Shown here in pieces: positions 27,374 through 36,305 of a DNA stretch of 64,000 bases. How positions within the stretch are numbered: the stretch's first letter is position 1; each line of letters starts with the position of its first letter. The DNA is from Haloquadratum walsbyi J07HQW1 (GTDB lineage: Archaea > Halobacteriota > Halobacteria > Halobacteriales > Haloferacaceae). A program made the position numbers and the translations under genes. Location of the stretch: assembly GCA_000415965.1 (NCBI GenBank), contig KE356560.1, positions 2,560,900 to 2,624,899 of the forward strand, written 5' to 3'. Below the pieces are notes generated by a model that worked only from the letters and a program-made list of their open reading frames with translations, was not told the origin of the DNA and did not search any database.

Positions 27374-28699
27374 ATGACGATGACGATGACACTCACCGCC
27401 CGCGACCTATCAGAGCTAACGCCGGATGAGCGGGCAGCGTTTTTTGATCGAGACGCCGGGGTGGCTGATGCACGCTCAGACGCTCGTGATATCCTGAATC
27501 GTGTTCGGAATGAGGGTGACGTAGCACTTCGTGAACTCGCCCGTGAACACGACAACGTCGAGGTTGGGACAATCGATGTGACCGATACTGCAGAACGAGC
27601 GTATGATGAGATTGATGATGCAGTTCGCACATCACTCGAGACAGCAGCAGCGAACATACGCACATTTCACCAAGAGCAGATCCCAGATGACTGGCGGTGC
27701 ACATATGATGAAGATCACCGCGAATTAGGTCGTCGGTTCCGTCCGCTTGACCGAGTTGGCGTATACGCTCCCGGTGGGACCGCAGCATATCCATCGAGTG
27801 TGTTAATGGGTGTCATTCCAGCCGTCGTCGCTGGTGTCGAGCACGTCGCGCTTGCAACGCCACCAGGGAATCCGGTCCATCCAGTAACGCGTGCGGCTGC
27901 TCATATTGCGGGTGCAGACCGGATTTACGCTGTTGGTGGTGCTCAGGCTGTTGGAGCACTTGCCTATGGAACTGAGTCAATTGATGCCGTACAGAAGATT
28001 GTCGGACCGGGCAACCGATGGGTAACAGCGGCGAAAGCAGAGGTTCGAGGTGACGTCGATATTGATTTTCTTGCTGGTCCCTCTGAGGTTCTCGTGATAG
28101 CCGATGAGACTGCAACGCCTCAGTACGTTGCTGCGGATTTACTCGCACAGGCTGAACACGACCCAAACGCGTCAGTCGTCGCTGTCACCGATAATCGAGA
28201 GACTGGTGAGGCGATTGTCAAAGCAATCGAAACCCAAGTGAGTGCCCGAGAGCGCTCAGACGTCATTACAGAAGCACTTGCACAGGCCGCATCAGGTGTC
28301 ATCGTCACCCGATCGATGTCAGAGGCAATTGTGTTTGCCGAAGAGTATGCCGCAGAACACCTCTCAATTCAGACTGCAGATGATGAAGCAATTCTTGATC
28401 GAATCAAAAATGCTGGGAGTGTGTTCTTAGGCTCGCACACACCAGTAGCAGCCGGCGACTACGCCTCAGGAACAAACCATGTTCTTCCGACGTCTGGTGG
28501 CGCGCGTCAACACGGCGGGCTGTCTGTCGACACATTCCTGCGGTCAACGACGGTTCAGCGTATTGATGAAACAGGATTGAATCGGTTGGATAAAACAATC
28601 CAAACGCTCGCAACAGCAGAAGGACTTGAGGCGCATGCTGAGAGTATTCGAGTCCGAACTGGAGAAACGAAAAACAACACCGAATCGGAGTCGACATGA
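27374..28699 (+). CDS. hisD: Histidinol dehydrogenase
   Basis: Oxidises histidinol to histidine in two NAD-dependent steps. Landmarks: '[20 protein letters not shown]', '[20 protein letters not shown]', '[19 protein letters not shown]', '[17 protein letters not shown]', '[20 protein letters not shown]' (zinc-binding Gln and His) and '[20 protein letters not shown]'. 441 residues is normal. The TATA-like ACATATAAAT at 27303-27312 predicts a leader of about 40 bases. It stands alone; other his genes are not in the window, as is common in haloarchaea where his genes are scattered. Confidence 0.94.
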   Translation: MTMTMTLTARDLSELTPDERAAFFDRDAGVADARSDARDILNRVRNEGDVALRELAREHDNVEVGTIDVTDTAERAYDEIDDAVRTSLETAAANIRTFHQEQIPDDWRCTYDEDHRELGRRFRPLDRVGVYAPGGTAAYPSSVLMGVIPAVVAGVEHVALATPPGNPVHPVTRAAAHIAGADRIYAVGGAQAVGALAYGTESIDAVQKIVGPGNRWVTAAKAEVRGDVDIDFLAGPSEVLVIADETATPQYVAADLLAQAEHDPNASVVAVTDNRETGEAIVKAIETQVSARERSDVITEALAQAASGVIVTRSMSEAIVFAEEYAAEHLSIQTADDEAILDRIKNAGSVFLGSHTPVAAGDYASGTNHVLPTSGGARQHGGLSVDTFLRSTTVQRIDETGLNRLDKTIQTLATAEGLEAHAESIRVRTGETKNNTESEST

Positions 28700-28879
28700 G
28701 AACACACTGCTGATAAAGATACGAACGTTCGGAGACACTGTTTGGATTGAGAAGTGAACAGGCAGAAGCAGAGGCGGGGGGCTGAGCGGACAGCATAGTA
28801 TGATTCTTCACCGTTCGATTACATTGCCGGATTTGCCACCGTTCCCGCAAGATTTCCGCAATTTAGGTGGCAAAATGAG

Positions 28880-29235
28880 TTATTCCTCGACTACCACCCC
28901 ATGTGGCTGCCGAAGTACCGCAACACGGACACGGTACTGACCCGAGAGGCTGCCGACCGTGTGGAATATATCCGCCACGAAACTACCGATGAAAAGGGAT
29001 ATTCAAAATCCGACTGTTCAGTCCGACCACGTTCACCTGTTTTCGGTAGCCTGCCCAAGCACAGTCTGGTACTGCCACTGCTAGCTGGTTCAACGACAGT
29101 TGCTCACGGAAGTACAACCACCGCCACACCGCCCCCGCCCACGACCACGACGGCAAGGAGGGCGCGCGGCTACTACGCTGGCACACCCGGGCACGTCTCT
29201 AGTGAAACCGTCTGAAGCTACATCGACCGTTGTCA
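28880..29235 (+). pseudogene. Decayed IS200/IS605-type TnpA transposase
   Basis: Fragments in two frames recall the Y1 HUH transposase of IS200/IS605: 'MWLPKYRNTDTVLTREAADR' (usual start h-W-h-P-K-Y-R), then in another frame Asp-His-Val-His-Leu-Phe at 29025-29042 (the HUH motif), and near the end 'RGYYAGTPGHVSSETV' around the catalytic Tyr region. At least two frame changes make it inactive. Base composition is clearly higher in GC than that of the neighbouring host genes. Confidence 0.7.
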
Positions 29236-29296
29236 GCACTCATGCGTTCTGGCAGCCCGCCAGATGAATCCGGCGATGTCACAAGGAGGTCAAAGC

Positions 29297-29490
29297 GTGA
29301 GCGAACTCACGAAAACGCTCGGACTGAGATTTGTTGAGCCGAATGTCCGCAAGCATCAGAAGCTTCGTGAGACGCGGGACGTTTACCAGCAGGCTCTTCA
29401 GACCGCGTTCGCAGTTGGCTGTGACCACACAATCAGCAGTCAAGACCTGGTTTTTGAGCACGATCTGAGCGGCGACTATCTTCAAAAAGT
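29297..29490 (+). pseudogene. TnpB N-terminal fragment
   Basis: From GTG 29297: 'VSELTKTLGLRFVEPNVRKH' then 'QKLRETRDVYQQALQTAFAV' and 'DLVFEHDLSGDYLQ', the usual opening of haloarchaeal IS1341/IS605 TnpB. The resemblance ends abruptly near 29485. A TnpB fragment covering a later part of the protein lies at 31017-31385 on the same strand, so a single element may have been split by the 1.5 kb between them. Confidence 0.65.
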
Positions 29491-29655
29491 CCGTCTCACA
29501 GCGTTACATCGGCGATGTCGGGCGGCTCGACGAGTTCCTTGAGTCGCTCATCAAAATTGGTCCTCCGGTAGGTTTCCACGTCTGGGGAGGTAGTCTACAG
29601 ATGACTGTTCCCTGTGGATTTATCGGCGGTCACAGAGCGCCGTTCCCTGAGTCAG

Positions 29656-30591
29656 TTAGTCAGGTCGGCTGAACCACCGGGCGAGACCAGCACTTGTCGC
29701 CATCTCGACCACGCCGAACGCGACAGCCGGTAGCGACGCAATCGTCGGGAGCCCAGCCGCAATGACGAGGGCAGCGGCGACAGCGAAATCCCGCATGCCA
29801 ATCGAGAGGACCGATGCAATCCGTGTCGAGCGAGACCCACAACGACTGAGGAGAAACCCCAGGCTGTATCCAAGCACATTCAACACGACGGCGCCGACCC
29901 CAACGCCGACCAACAACGACAGGTTCGACCGGATGACTGTAACGTTCGCAGCCGTGACACCGCCGATGATCAGCACGACCATCGTTGCAGAAACCGCCGG
30001 GTAGTAGCCGTCGTAGGTGCCGACACGGGCGGGCTGAACCGCACGTGCGCCGACGGCGACGATCATTGGAGCGACGACAGCGGCAAGCAGCTGCTCAACA
30101 ATCGGGAGCGTGGGGACATCGATACCACCGATAAGCAGGGCGACGACCGCTGGGACGAATCCAACACTCCCGACGCCGATCACAACCAACGCCGTCGTCG
30201 AGAGGGCGGTATCGCCATCCGCGAGTTCGGTCATCACCGGGGTTACGAGTTCGGGGGTCACGGCACCTAACACGACGAACCCAACGGTCAGTTCCGGCGA
30301 TAAGCCCAAACCTCGTGTGATTCCGAACGCGAGAAACGGCATTGCAATGTGACCCACAAGGACGAGCCCAAGCGTCCGGAGGTCGATCTCGCGGAACTGC
30401 TCGACCGAGAGCGTCAGCGAAATACTCCCGATCATCACCGCGAGGATGACCGTCGATGCACGGGTCACGATTTCGATCTGTGGGACAGCAATGCCCAGCC
30501 CCACCGAGAGGAAAATCCACAGGAGGAGATAGTCCTCGATAAGATCAGCCACTGTCATACGAGAGAAGTTGAGAAATCTCGTCACTGACAT
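29656..30591 (-). CDS. Bile acid:sodium symporter-like membrane transporter (BASS family), foreign composition
   Basis: About 311 residues from ATG 30591 (MSVTRFLNFSRMTVADLIED), with around nine to ten hydrophobic helices (LWIFLSVGLGIAVPQ, VILAVMIGSISLTLS, LGLVLVGHIAMPFLAFGI, FVVLGAVTPELVTPVMTELA, VVIGVGSVGFVPAVVALLI, AAVVAPMIVAVGA, ATMVVLIIGGVTAANVTVI). Helix order and the Pro-containing crossing motif 'GAVTPELVTPVMTEL' fit the Na+-coupled SBF/BASS fold, which includes bile-acid, pantothenate and Acr3-like arsenite carriers; substrate unknown. Codon usage is strongly GC-rich, unlike all flanking chromosomal genes, and it sits between two halves of a TnpB, so it was probably acquired laterally. 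A longer frame to 30879 is rejected because it enters a MITE. ATG 30558 is an alternative start. Confidence 0.75.
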   Translation of the reverse strand: MSVTRFLNFSRMTVADLIEDYLLLWIFLSVGLGIAVPQIEIVTRASTVILAVMIGSISLTLSVEQFREIDLRTLGLVLVGHIAMPFLAFGITRGLGLSPELTVGFVVLGAVTPELVTPVMTELADGDTALSTTALVVIGVGSVGFVPAVVALLIGGIDVPTLPIVEQLLAAVVAPMIVAVGARAVQPARVGTYDGYYPAVSATMVVLIIGGVTAANVTVIRSNLSLLVGVGVGAVVLNVLGYSLGFLLSRCGSRSTRIASVLSIGMRDFAVAAALVIAAGLPTIASLPAVAFGVVEMATSAGLARWFSRPD

Positions 30592-30733
30592 TGTATCACC
30601 CCGTCGATGCGGGGACCAATCCTCGTGGGGTGTCATTTCCAAAGCGATAAGCGCGACTGCAGCGACGAAAACGCTTAGATCCTGCCATGTCAACCCGGCA
30701 GTCGCCACCGCACGACTATCACAGGGGTCATGA

Positions 30734-30857
30734 GTAACAGTTCTTGGTAATTTGACTTCTGTATCCGAAGCTGCAGCGGAACGCGTCACCGGACGTTTCA
30801 GTTGAGGTGAGTGTGGTTTCGGATAGACACAGTAGTCATATTGCCAACGACTCTTAA
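30734..30857 (+). repeat. MITE-like repeat, copy C
   Basis: Left end GTAACAGTTCTTGGTAATTTGAC, split here as GTAACAGTTC-TTGGTAATTTG; right end GTCATATTGCC-AACGACTC. The inner palindrome is GGAACGC...ACGTTTC, one mismatch. It lies upstream of the transporter gene and beside the TnpB relic, in host-like AT-rich composition. Confidence 0.72.
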
Positions 30858-31016
30858 CTGCTACTCGGGTTGGAGACACCGACTTGACAGGGACACGTCC
30901 TCGACTCGAACCTGGATGCCACTGTCGGAGATGCGCCGTGTGAAGTCACTCTCATAACGCTCTACAATGACATGATCGGCAGTCCTTGCCCTCGCAGGAC
31001 CAGGACCGTGACCGTA

Positions 31017-31385
31017 CTCACCACCCTTGACCGTGAGACACTGCGGACGGAGGGCGTGCTCGTCGTTGAATATGGGCAGATCAAGCAGGAACCCCACCAC
31101 TACCGCTCCCACACAATCAGGAAATGCTGTCAGGAACGCAGGAAGACGAGCATCCATGATCAGCTCGGTGATAACGAAGAGGGATTTGCCGAGTGGGTGT
31201 TGCATCGACTCTCCCGTGCTATCGTTGAGTTCACCAGACAGTTCTCAAACCCGGCTGCCGTGTTCAAGAATACGAGCGGTATCCGCGAGGAAATGCAGTA
31301 CAGGATGTATATGAACCGGCGATTACACAAATTTCCGTTCCACAAGTTCGAGACGTTTGTCTCATACAAGACGACGTGGCGGTAA
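31017..31385 (+). pseudogene. TnpB middle/C-proximal fragment
   Basis: 'LTTLDRETLRTEGVLVVEYG', 'WVLHRLSRAIVEFTRQFSNP' and 'NRRLHKFPFHKFETFVSYKT' match haloarchaeal TnpB (IS1341 type) from just after the first RuvC motif to the helix before the zinc finger, where a TAA ends it. The zinc-finger end is missing. Together with the fragment at 29297 it suggests one interrupted element. Confidence 0.7.
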
Positions 31386-31726
31386 GCATCGGTGATGACT
31401 GTCGTGATGCGGTCATTGAGGGCTGAACACGTGATTTTTGATATCAAGGCGCCAAATTGCCCGCTGACAGTCGTAGAAATCGGGTTCCGTGGAATCCTCA
31501 GGACGTGTCATTGTAACTTCGGTGAGGATCCGGTAGGCTTGAAAGCTGCCTTCGTTAGAGAGTGCGACCCTGTGGGTGACGCGGTCTGTGACCGTTGTAG
31601 CTGAGAGAAGGGGACATCCGTATACGATGTCCATCGAGCATCGGCGGTGTCAAAACCACAGACGACCCGCGGGATGAGACTAATCATAGCGTCACCATTA
31701 ACTCGGTAGATATGATATCTAAGATT
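31386..31726. other. Gap before the Fe-S gene, one unexplained minus-strand frame
   Basis: A 73-codon minus-strand frame (31413-31634, MDIVYGCPLLSATTVTDRVT) is more GC-rich than the host and has no family I know; it may be the tail of another decayed foreign gene. Nothing else seen. Confidence 0.35.
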
Positions 31727-32092
31727 ATGAGTGCTGAGACAGATGATGCGGGTGGTGAAACAACTGTAACGATTACTCAAGAAGCGGCGTCTGAAGCTAT
31801 CCAATTAATTGAGTCAGAAGGTCTTGATACTGACAAGGCGGGCTTACGACTGTTCGTTCAACAAGGCGGTTGTGCAGGATTATCCTATGGGATGCGATTC
31901 GATCATGAACCAGAGCCCGATGATGCGATTGTCGAACAACATGGATTACGTGTATTCGTTGACCCTGCAAGCCAGAATTATATCGGCGGGTCGAGACTGC
32001 AATATGAGGGTGGACTCCAGGGCGCTGGCTTTCATGTTGACAACCCGAATGTCGTCAGTGAGTGTGGATGCGGTGAATCATTCCGAACCTGA
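31727..32092 (+). CDS. HesB/IscA-family iron-sulfur assembly protein
   Basis: A-type carrier that receives and passes on Fe-S clusters. The three conserved cysteines are in place: 'LRLFVQQGGCAGLSYGMRFD' and, at the end, 'DNPNVVSECGCGESFRT' (Cys-x-Cys). 121 residues from ATG 31727; an in-frame ATG at 31712 would add five residues. The 63-residue spacing between first and second cysteines is typical. No other isc/suf genes are in the window. Confidence 0.9.
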   Translation: MSAETDDAGGETTVTITQEAASEAIQLIESEGLDTDKAGLRLFVQQGGCAGLSYGMRFDHEPEPDDAIVEQHGLRVFVDPASQNYIGGSRLQYEGGLQGAGFHVDNPNVVSECGCGESFRT

Positions 32093-32293
32093 TACGTATT
32101 GAGGAGTAGATCTATCACCCAATCGAAATCAAATAAAATATCGTCATAACTGATTCTTTGGACGTCTCGATTGCCCGGGTGGCTACTCGACTGGTGGAAT
32201 CCATTGAGAACTGATAAAATCCCGAAGCACTTGCTTTGTTGACCTGTCGAGTACTCTCTATCGGTCCTCATGCGTAATTGCTATCGCATGATC

Positions 32294-32411
32294 ATAGCAG
32301 TTGTTGTGACTGTGATTTCTTTATTTGAATCGGAGCGCGCACACGGAGGTTCCAGATAGACTGAGTGTGGCTTCGGAAAGAAACATCGCTCAGATTGCTA
32401 CCGACTGATAG
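32294..32411 (+). repeat. MITE-like repeat, copy D
   Basis: Left end ATAGCAGTTGTTGTGACTGTGA (shown as ATAGCAGTTG-TTGTGACTG), right end CTCAGATTGCTACCGACTGA. Inner palindrome reduced to GGAGC...GTTCC. It lies in the 530-base gap between the IscA-type gene and the next gene; the rest of that gap shows nothing else. Confidence 0.8.
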
Positions 32412-32588
32412 GGCAGACAAAATTGACACCACGCTTGGGTCAACGTAACCAGAATATGACATTTAGTGTGCCGTATATCGACGGAACAATGATCAACGAT
32501 GCTGGTGTCATCATCTGTGTGCGTTCTATTATATGAGGAAGAGAAGCCACGGAAAGTATACATCATTACCGTTATAATGTGTGACAAA

Positions 32589-32597
32589 TTTTATATT
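32589..32597 (+). promoter_or_regulatory. TATA box for the gene at 32622
   Basis: TTTTATATT centred on 32593, 29 bases before ATG 32622, indicating a leaderless or nearly leaderless transcript and ruling out the longer upstream frame. Confidence 0.55.
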
Positions 32598-32621
32598 CCA
32601 CGGTGGTGTATAACTCAGTGT

Positions 32622-32984
32622 ATGCCCACTGTTAGCACGCCTCTATCAGAGGAGGCCCAGACAATATTCACACGTCTTGGGTACAGTGTGTCGGGCGACG
32701 GATCGGAGTTCATCGCTGAACGGAAATGGCGAAGTGTCCACGTAACAGCGCTTCGTTCCGACGCAACACTGAGTGACAAACGCGCACGAACAGATGGCGG
32801 CACAGTATCAAGTCAGTGTCAATTACGATGCTTTGTCGCTCCCAAGAGTGAGACTCCATTCATCAAAAAACGACTTACGGCGATGGATCCAGAGTATGAG
32901 TGGGCAATCATTGGTCTGAATTCCGATGAAAATGGGCAGCGGGATATAAACGAATATGATGTCATATTACCGAACGCGCGTTAG
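32622..32984 (+). CDS. Conserved haloarchaeal protein of unknown function
   Basis: 120 residues starting MPTVSTPLSEEAQTIFTRLG. The pattern 'LGYSVSGDGSEFIAERKWRS' followed by 'LRCFVAPKSETPFIKKRL' and 'DPEYEWAIIGLNSDENG' recalls a small haloarchaeal family (DUF7116 as I remember it, unverified). It looks like a small alpha/beta domain that could bind a ligand, with no catalytic motif. The TATA box at 32589 fixes the start. The insertion of an acidic loop around residues 50-62 may be specific to this organism. Confidence 0.55.
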   Translation: MPTVSTPLSEEAQTIFTRLGYSVSGDGSEFIAERKWRSVHVTALRSDATLSDKRARTDGGTVSSQCQLRCFVAPKSETPFIKKRLTAMDPEYEWAIIGLNSDENGQRDINEYDVILPNAR

Positions 32985-33175
32985 CGAGTTGTCACTCGTG
33001 CGGCCCAAAAGTCGCGGTCGGCCTAATAAGATCCCTGATTAGCCACAGCTATCGGTTATCTAGAAAAAACGGGCAGAGTGCCTCGGAGCTTGATCCCACA
33101 GCAGTTCACGAGATAAAACAGTAATTCACTCTCCAATACGACTCCAGTTCCTCTGCTGACCGCATGCAGTAATAA

Positions 33176-33308
33176 TAGCAGTTATTGGTAATTTGATCTC
33201 TGTATCCAAAGCGGAACACACACAGACGTTCCAGATGAACTGAGACTGAGTCTGAGTCTAAGTGTGGATGCAGAGAAAAACGCTGCTCAGAGTGCCACCG
33301 ACTGATAC
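33176..33308 (+). repeat. MITE-like repeat, copy E
   Basis: Left end TAGCAGTTATTGGTAATTTG, right end CTCAGAGTGCCACCGACTGA. Inner GGAACAC...GACGTTCC. It ends five bases from the stop codon of the convergent gene at 33313. Confidence 0.8.
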
Positions 33309-33312
33309 CAGA

Positions 33313-33717
33313 CTATTCAAACACATCTTCAACCGAGCTAATTCGCTTGTATTTGAGAATATCCTTATCGGCGAGGTCCCGAGGATGCATATCAACAGTC
33401 TGTATTTGTTTATTTCCCTGATCATCGGTATATGCAATTAAATATGTTATACCCTCATCATTGACGAGTTCTTCCCGAATAATCTCGGAGAGTTTTTGCA
33501 TTACAACATCTTGTGAATTAATTTCGAGTCGATTGAGAATATCCTCAAGCTGTTCGGTTTTTTCCCACTGTCGAATCTGCTGTTCCAGTTCAGCAATATT
33601 CTCATCAACTGAATCGAACTTTGATTTACACACAGAGATATAGCTTGATGTACTCGCGGGGGCGACTTCGAGAGTTTCAGCGATCTCCCTGTCTTTTTTA
33701 TCTAAAACATCGCGCAT
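33313..33717 (-). CDS. Helix-turn-helix and coiled-coil protein, start codon uncertain
   Basis: 134 residues from ATG 33717: helix-turn-helix 'KKDREIAETLEVAPASTSSY', a coiled coil (VDENIAELEQQIRQWEKTEQ), then an alpha/beta end (GITYLIAYTDDQGNKQIQTV). Coding character clearly continues upstream: in the same frame the bases 33718-33837 encode 'ISLKNGILLISYTNENDVSD' and 'TETRLSNKQATALLMRD', which completes the helix-turn-helix. That extension has no ATG, GTG or TTG before the in-frame stop at 33844; an ATA at 33835-33837 is the only candidate. A TATA-like TTTATATA lies at about 33850-33860. Probably a regulator; target unknown. Confidence 0.6.
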   Translation of the reverse strand: MRDVLDKKDREIAETLEVAPASTSSYISVCKSKFDSVDENIAELEQQIRQWEKTEQLEDILNRLEINSQDVVMQKLSEIIREELVNDEGITYLIAYTDDQGNKQIQTVDMHPRDLADKDILKYKRISSVEDVFE

Positions 33718-33840
33718 GAGAAGTGCTGTTGCCTGTTTATTGGATAACCGAGTCTCAGTCGAAATTAGATGAACAACATCTGAGACGTCATTTTCATTGG
33801 TATAGCTGATGAGTAGTATACCATTCTTTAGTGATATGAC

Positions 33841-34151
33841 TCTTTATATTTGGTATATAAACTTTCTGAATTTAGTTCACTCTATACAATGTATTATACA
33901 ATAATGTAGAGTACTATTACTTCAGAAAGATTTATGAATTGTTATTTGAAATGTATGAGGTGTTAGGAATAAATTATAGTTGTTGTTCACATTTCATCTT
34001 ATTTGATCTCATCTGCACACGTGAAAGAAGCCAACACATCCACCGGGTCTGAGAATGCAACTGAGAGTATATGAGACGAGATCAAGCGAATTCGGTGAAC
34101 GTCTGATGGCGAGGAGAATAGGGGCAGGAACGACCTGAAGCACACGCATCT
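33841..34151. other. Divergent AT-rich promoter region
   Basis: Very AT-rich, with several TATA-like tracts (TATATAAAC near 33854; AATAATG near 33900). Serves the divergent regulator and histidine kinase genes. No gene seen. Confidence 0.45.
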
Positions 34152-35162
34152 ATGAGCCATCCTAATCAAAGTGATATTGAAACGGAACCATTCGGTGAAA
34201 TGGCCGAATTACTTGACGTGGGCATTGCTATTTATGATCAAAGTGGGCAATATATCTATGTTAATCAGTCATACGCCGAGTTATTTGATGTCACCCCATC
34301 AGAACTGAAAACGAAATCACTGTGGGAAGTTGTTTCCAGAATCGATATAGATAGCTTTGATCAGTACTGGACGTCATTCGACAGTGTTGAAACGCGGGAA
34401 GTTGAGGCAGTGCACAGATACAATAACCAGCAGGTGACTGTCGCGACAACGACGACTCAGCACTCAATTGATAATACTCAGTATCACCTGAAGACAATCA
34501 GCAACATCTCAGAGTGGGAGGCTGAAGAACAACAACTGACAGGTCAAAATCAGTCGCCTGAAAACTTCGCGAGCGTTGTCTGTCATGACTTACGCAGCCC
34601 ATTGAGCGTTGCTCAGGGATACATTGATCTATTGCAGGATGACATCGACCGTGATGAGTTACAACTCGTTGATGATGCACTTGAACGAATGAGTGTGTTG
34701 ATTACTGAACTTCTTCGACTCACGCAGAATACTGACCTCAATGAGATGTCAGCGATCTCATTACAAAAAGTGACACAGCAAGCGTGGAAAAACGTCGAGA
34801 CCAAGCAAGCGGTCCTATGCACCCCTGAAGCAGATCCACAAATCATAGCTAATGAGTCTCATCTACAGCAACTTTTCGAGAATCTTCTACGGAATGCGAT
34901 CAAACACGATGGATCGAATGTTGATGTGATTGTTGAGACGACCACAGATGGATTCTATATCGCCGATGACGGGTCTGGTATCTCCCCAGACATACGCGAT
35001 CGTGTTTTTGAAACGGGATATACGACTGAGGAAGATGGAACTGGATTTGGACTAAGTATCGTTCAACAGATTGTCACTGTTCACGACTGGAATATACAGA
35101 TCACAGAAAGCGCTGACGGAGGGGCACAGTTCAATATCACCGGTGTCGAGTTTGACGAGTGA
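34152..35162 (+). CDS. PAS-domain sensor histidine kinase, soluble
   Basis: 336 residues without membrane helices. A PAS domain at residues 18-125 (GIAIYDQSGQYIYVNQSYAE, LFDVTPSELKTKSLWEVV) is followed by the dimerisation and phosphoacceptor helix with the H-box 'FASVVCHDLRSPLSVAQGYI' (His about residue 145), and an ATPase domain with N-box 'QQLFENLLRNAIKHDGSN', G1 'YIADDGSGISPDIRDR' and G2 'EDGTGFGLSIVQQIV'. All catalytic boxes are intact. No response regulator adjoins, the usual situation for orphan haloarchaeal kinases; signal unknown but cytoplasmic. Confidence 0.9.
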   Translation: MSHPNQSDIETEPFGEMAELLDVGIAIYDQSGQYIYVNQSYAELFDVTPSELKTKSLWEVVSRIDIDSFDQYWTSFDSVETREVEAVHRYNNQQVTVATTTTQHSIDNTQYHLKTISNISEWEAEEQQLTGQNQSPENFASVVCHDLRSPLSVAQGYIDLLQDDIDRDELQLVDDALERMSVLITELLRLTQNTDLNEMSAISLQKVTQQAWKNVETKQAVLCTPEADPQIIANESHLQQLFENLLRNAIKHDGSNVDVIVETTTDGFYIADDGSGISPDIRDRVFETGYTTEEDGTGFGLSIVQQIVTVHDWNIQITESADGGAQFNITGVEFDE

Positions 35163-35479
35163 TGGGTGATGAGTCGTTGATTATTTTGATCCCTGATTGA
35201 GATTGCTCACTTCGAATCACATCTATAACAGTAGTTGCAAACACGGCGATTCGGCTCAGCAGCCCCTGTCGAAAAAGTACTTGTGTCGGGGCGGCGATTT
35301 TGAAGAGTTCCTCGTTAGTCTCACGGAACATCCGTAAGACGGACTCCTATGAGGACTTCCGAAGATGCTACGTGAGATTCTGTCCGGTTGGAATGTCGTA
35401 TCGTCGTAGAACGGCTTGTAGTTGAGATTCTTTGCGGCGTCATTGACGAAGTCCGTTCCCGTTCCCGTTCGCGGCGGCG
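35163..35479. other. Gap leading into a foreign relic
   Basis: A minus-strand frame (35137-35331, containing 'FRETNEELFKIAAPTQVLFR') looks partly coding and might be a transposase or gene remnant; I cannot name it. GC rises towards 35480. Confidence 0.3.
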
Positions 35480-36010
35480 ATGAGCACCCGGCGCTCGCTC
35501 ACGAGACGATCACGGGTCGCCGGGAGGACTGGCGGAGGTAACAGCAGACGACGAAATGGTACGTCCACGCTGACGACCCGGCAGTGCTCCCGCTTGCCGA
35601 GGACTGGAGGGTCTCCAGTTCGGTGGCAAACGGAACTACGGCTACAGCGAGGTCCGGCTGAAGGACACGCAGATGGTGAGGCTCAATGAACTCGAACTGG
35701 ACTACTCGTGGCTCGAAGACGTGGAGATGTCCCTCATCAAGTTGGTGACGCCGTTCGTCCTGGCCTCGGACTATCCAGAGGCGACCGACCGCACAATCCC
35801 GCAGTGGGCGGAAGACCGAGATGATCTCCGGTTCCGCGAGGAGAAGATCCTCGAGAAGCGTGAGGTGTTCCGGCTGGAGACGGTCGATCACGGACAGGTC
35901 CTAAAGTACCTCGGCGACCGCTCGTGAAGACCGTCAAGAACGGTCTCACACGGGTCGGCTCACACTCCCGAGACGGCTTCGGTTTCGGTGAACAGCGGCT
36001 GAAGCCCCTC
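35480..36010 (+). pseudogene. GC-rich decayed foreign gene, unidentified (RAMP-like glycine loops?)
   Basis: Composition jumps to well over 60% GC. One frame gives 'KWYVHADDPAVLPLAEDW'; after a frame change, 'LQFGGKRNYGYSEVRLKDTQ' and from 35673 'MVRLNELELDYSWLEDVEMS' through 'REEKILEKREVFRLETVDHG' to a stop at 35927; in a third frame 'GLTRVGSHSRDGFGFGEQRL'. So at least two frameshifts. The Gly-rich pieces 'FGGKRNYGYSEV' and 'GSHSRDGFGFGE' recall the glycine loops of RAMP-fold proteins, but this is weak. I do not recognise the gene. Confidence 0.5.
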
Positions 36011-36305
36011 GGCGAACAGTCTCATAACTCAGAGAGGGAACAACTGAGTGACCACCAATGCAGCAGCAAAATCAGAATCAGGATGAACCGAGCGAGAAAA
36101 TACAGCGCCGCGGCTGAATAAAGAAATCGTATTATTAACAACTGATAACGCCATCTTAGCGGATCACTGGTCATAAACTGTCTGTGGTCACTCCTTTGAT
36201 AAGTTCACATGTCGATTTTGTTGTCTGATGACGAAGACTCGCGAATGATTTCAGTGTTGGTGCGTACCGAGGAATATTTTCGCGCTGGCATCTCATCACC
36301 ATGAG

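Noticed and set aside
30592-30879. N-terminal extension of the BASS transporter
   Set aside because: It runs through MITE copy C and lacks transporter character; the protein is full length from ATG 30591.
32985-33175. Possible small gene between 32985 and MITE copy E
   Set aside because: Frames are very short and interrupted.
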